Part shown: positions 5,194-6,512 of the stretch, piece by piece
How the letters are laid out: the number at the start of each line of letters is the position of its first letter
Numbering within the stretch: the first letter of the stretch is position 1
NCBI GenBank assembly: GCA_003508605.1
Contig: DNUB01000267.1
Coordinates: 1-6,512, forward strand
From: Oscillospiraceae bacterium
GTDB taxonomy: Bacteria; Bacillota; Clostridia; Oscillospirales; Ruminococcaceae
Direction: 5' to 3'
Length of the DNA stretch: 6,512 nt
Position numbers and translations under genes: made by a program
The notes under the pieces: generated by a model
What the model was told of the DNA's origin: nothing
What the model saw: the letters and a program-made list of their open reading frames with translations, nothing else
The model's database searches: none

Positions 5194-6363
5194 CTATCTC
5201 GCCTTAACAAGCTTGCAGCGGTAAACACGGCAGTCGTGAGGCTCAAGCCGTATAGAGCGTCTTTCGGTAAACACGCCCTCGTCCTCTCCGCTGTGGCATT
5301 CATGGAAGGATAAGCCCAGTCCCGTGGAGGTGGGAAGTCCTATGTCAAAGAACTGCAATGACATTTCAGAAGCATTGTCGCTTAAATTGAACATACCGAT
5401 GGCATAGTCCCCGCCGCTTAAAGGCTTGATGAGAGCAAAAACGTTGTCGGGGTTGTTCCACTGCTTTATGCAGTAGGGGCCTCTTCCCTCTATATCTTGA
5501 TTTATGGCGATTATCTCCTTGTTGGAGAGAATTTTTATCGCCTCCTCGCTTGCCTTTCTGATATCGCAGCCTATCATAAGGGGGCTGTTCATCATTGCCC
5601 ACAAGGCAAAATGGGTTTTGTACTGAATATCGGAGCAGCCCGCAAGCTTTCCTTCGCCGCCCAGAACCTCGGTGTTGTCGCCCTTTCCGTGCATACCCAC
5701 GGTAAGCATATCCATATCGTTCCAGCAGTATGTGCCGCCGTAGCACTCTCTGTCAAGCTGGCTTACAACAATGCCCTTAATGGACTGCCAATTGTCCTGA
5801 ATGTCGCCGGTGGAGCGGTAAAGCTGCGCGCCGCTTTCTCTTATCCAACGCCATACGTCGTCGTTGCCCCAGTTGCAGGCGGAGAAAACGATATCTCTGC
5901 CGCAGTTGCGCAGAGCCATTCCCATACGCTTGTAAAGATTTTCGCCGGGAGCATGTATGGGGCGGTAGCAGTAGTCGTATTTAAGATAATCCACGCCCCA
6001 CTCCGCAAAGGTCTGTGCGTCAACAAATTCGTGCTCGAAGCTGCCGGGATAGCCTGCGCAGGTGTGAGTGCCGGCACAGGAGTAAATACCGAACTTAAGC
6101 CCCTTTGAATGTACATAGTCGGCAACGGGCTTAATTCCCTCGGGGAATTTGTTTTTATCGGGCACCAGCCTGCCGTCGCTGTCGCGCTCCTTTTCGCTCC
6201 AGCAGTCGTCGATAACGACATATTCGTAGCCTGCGTCCTTTAAGCCCAGCTCTACGAATTTGTCCGCTATGCCCTTGATAAGCTCCTCGTTAATGTTCCA
6301 GCCGAAGGTATTCCAGCTGTTCCAACCCATGGGAGGGGTTTGTGCTAACGGTAAATTGTTCAT
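5194..6363 (-). CDS. GH27 family alpha-galactosidase (cytoplasmic)
   Basis: Glycoside hydrolase family 27 retaining enzyme, expected to remove terminal alpha-linked galactose from melibiose, raffinose-type oligosaccharides or galactomannan fragments. The 389-residue product opens with the family signature PPMGWNSWNTFGW (10-22) and has IDDCW at 51-55. YLKYDYC places the predicted nucleophile at Asp130, and RSTGDIQDNW places the predicted acid/base at Asp187. A small beta-rich C-terminal domain follows from about residue 300, so the gene looks full length. There is no signal peptide, so the enzyme should act on imported sugar. An in-frame Met lies 12 codons upstream (6399), but 6363 is preferred because AAAGGAG sits 8 bases before it and homology begins there. 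In CNWG (163-166), Asn164 occupies the place where many relatives have Glu or Ser, near the galactose 2-position pocket. Substrate preference, including alpha-N-acetylgalactosaminidase activity, is therefore not settled. No sugar transporter or regulator is visible next to it. Confidence 0.95.
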   Translation of the reverse strand: MNNLPLAQTPPMGWNSWNTFGWNINEELIKGIADKFVELGLKDAGYEYVVIDDCWSEKERDSDGRLVPDKNKFPEGIKPVADYVHSKGLKFGIYSCAGTHTCAGYPGSFEHEFVDAQTFAEWGVDYLKYDYCYRPIHAPGENLYKRMGMALRNCGRDIVFSACNWGNDDVWRWIRESGAQLYRSTGDIQDNWQSIKGIVVSQLDRECYGGTYCWNDMDMLTVGMHGKGDNTEVLGGEGKLAGCSDIQYKTHFALWAMMNSPLMIGCDIRKASEEAIKILSNKEIIAINQDIEGRGPYCIKQWNNPDNVFALIKPLSGGDYAIGMFNLSDNASEMSLQFFDIGLPTSTGLGLSFHECHSGEDEGVFTERRSIRLEPHDCRVYRCKLVKAR

Positions 6364-6371
6364 AATATTTT

Positions 6372-6378
6372 CTCCTTT
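6372..6378 (-). promoter_or_regulatory. Ribosome binding site deciding the GH27 start
   Basis: On the minus strand AAAGGAG lies 8 bases before the ATG at 6363. This near-consensus site favours the 6363 start over the in-frame ATG at 6399, which would add 12 non-conserved residues. Confidence 0.85.
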
Positions 6379-6457
6379 ATTTTTTGGGTAAGCACCCATA
6401 GTTTTCGGTTTGTATATTTGGGGAGCGTGTTTTAGCCGATTCCCTTTTCAGACTCAC

Positions 6458-6486
6458 GCAATATCCGTATTATTGTATTAAGGCAA
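6458..6486 (-). promoter_or_regulatory. Weak sigma-70-type promoter candidate for the GH27 gene
   Basis: Reading the minus strand, TTGCCT (6486-6481) and TATTGC (6463-6458) are 17 bases apart, about 95 bases before the GH27 start. The -35 matches TTGACA at 4 of 6 positions and the -10 matches TATAAT at only 3 of 6. It is the best spaced pair seen, but it could be chance in AT-rich DNA. A small palindrome, ACAAT-T-ATTGT, lies just upstream at 6493-6503. Confidence 0.2.
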
Positions 6487-6512
6487 CGCCGCACAATTAT
6501 TGTCGTTCGAGT

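Noticed and set aside
5497..6108. Plus-strand open frame of 203 codons
   Set aside because: It lies wholly antisense to the clear GH27 gene with both catalytic motifs and is a shadow of its codon pattern.

Overview
The window looks like chromosomal DNA of a Gram-positive anaerobe in the Clostridia, perhaps an Oscillospiraceae/Ruminococcus-like gut bacterium. This is inferred from the strong AAAGGAG-type ribosome binding sites, moderate GC content, tightly packed same-strand genes and a cytoplasmic GH27 alpha-galactosidase. No rRNA, tRNA, CRISPR array or transposase is visible. All six supported genes lie on the minus strand, so transcription runs from high to low coordinates.

Right part (4996-6512): a 5' region with a weak promoter candidate, then a complete GH27 alpha-galactosidase (5194-6363). 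Three bases downstream is a 64-residue protein with paired CxxC motifs (4996-5190), probably translationally coupled to it. GC-rich hairpins follow (4921-4978).

Middle spacer (4768-4995): the hairpins, a GAAAAC-C-GTTTTC palindrome and a segment that appears to belong to a dispersed intergenic repeat. An 18/19 match to part of it recurs at the left edge of the window. The open frame of the next gene runs back through this spacer, but a good ribosome binding site puts the true start at 4767.

Left part (55-4767): four consecutive genes encode proteins of one design: an N-terminal membrane domain of three or four helices, a long low-complexity or charged linker, and a C-terminal zinc ribbon with invariant spacing C-x2-C-G-x9-C-x2-C-G. 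Two of the four carry two ribbons. The four share little else, but three have a similar Tyr/Pro juxtamembrane motif after the last helix, and two share an acidic SDEE...LFG motif in the linker. They look like an old, fast-diverging paralogous cluster of unknown function.

The 452-residue member shows ribbon duplication clearly. It has two nearly identical ribbons 147 bp apart in frame, and beyond its stop codon a 71-bp tandem repeat copies the last half-ribbon, tail and stop codon out of frame. Nothing in the sequence ties the galactosidase functionally to the membrane/zinc-ribbon cluster. The most unusual content is the four-gene cluster and its repeated ribbon ends.
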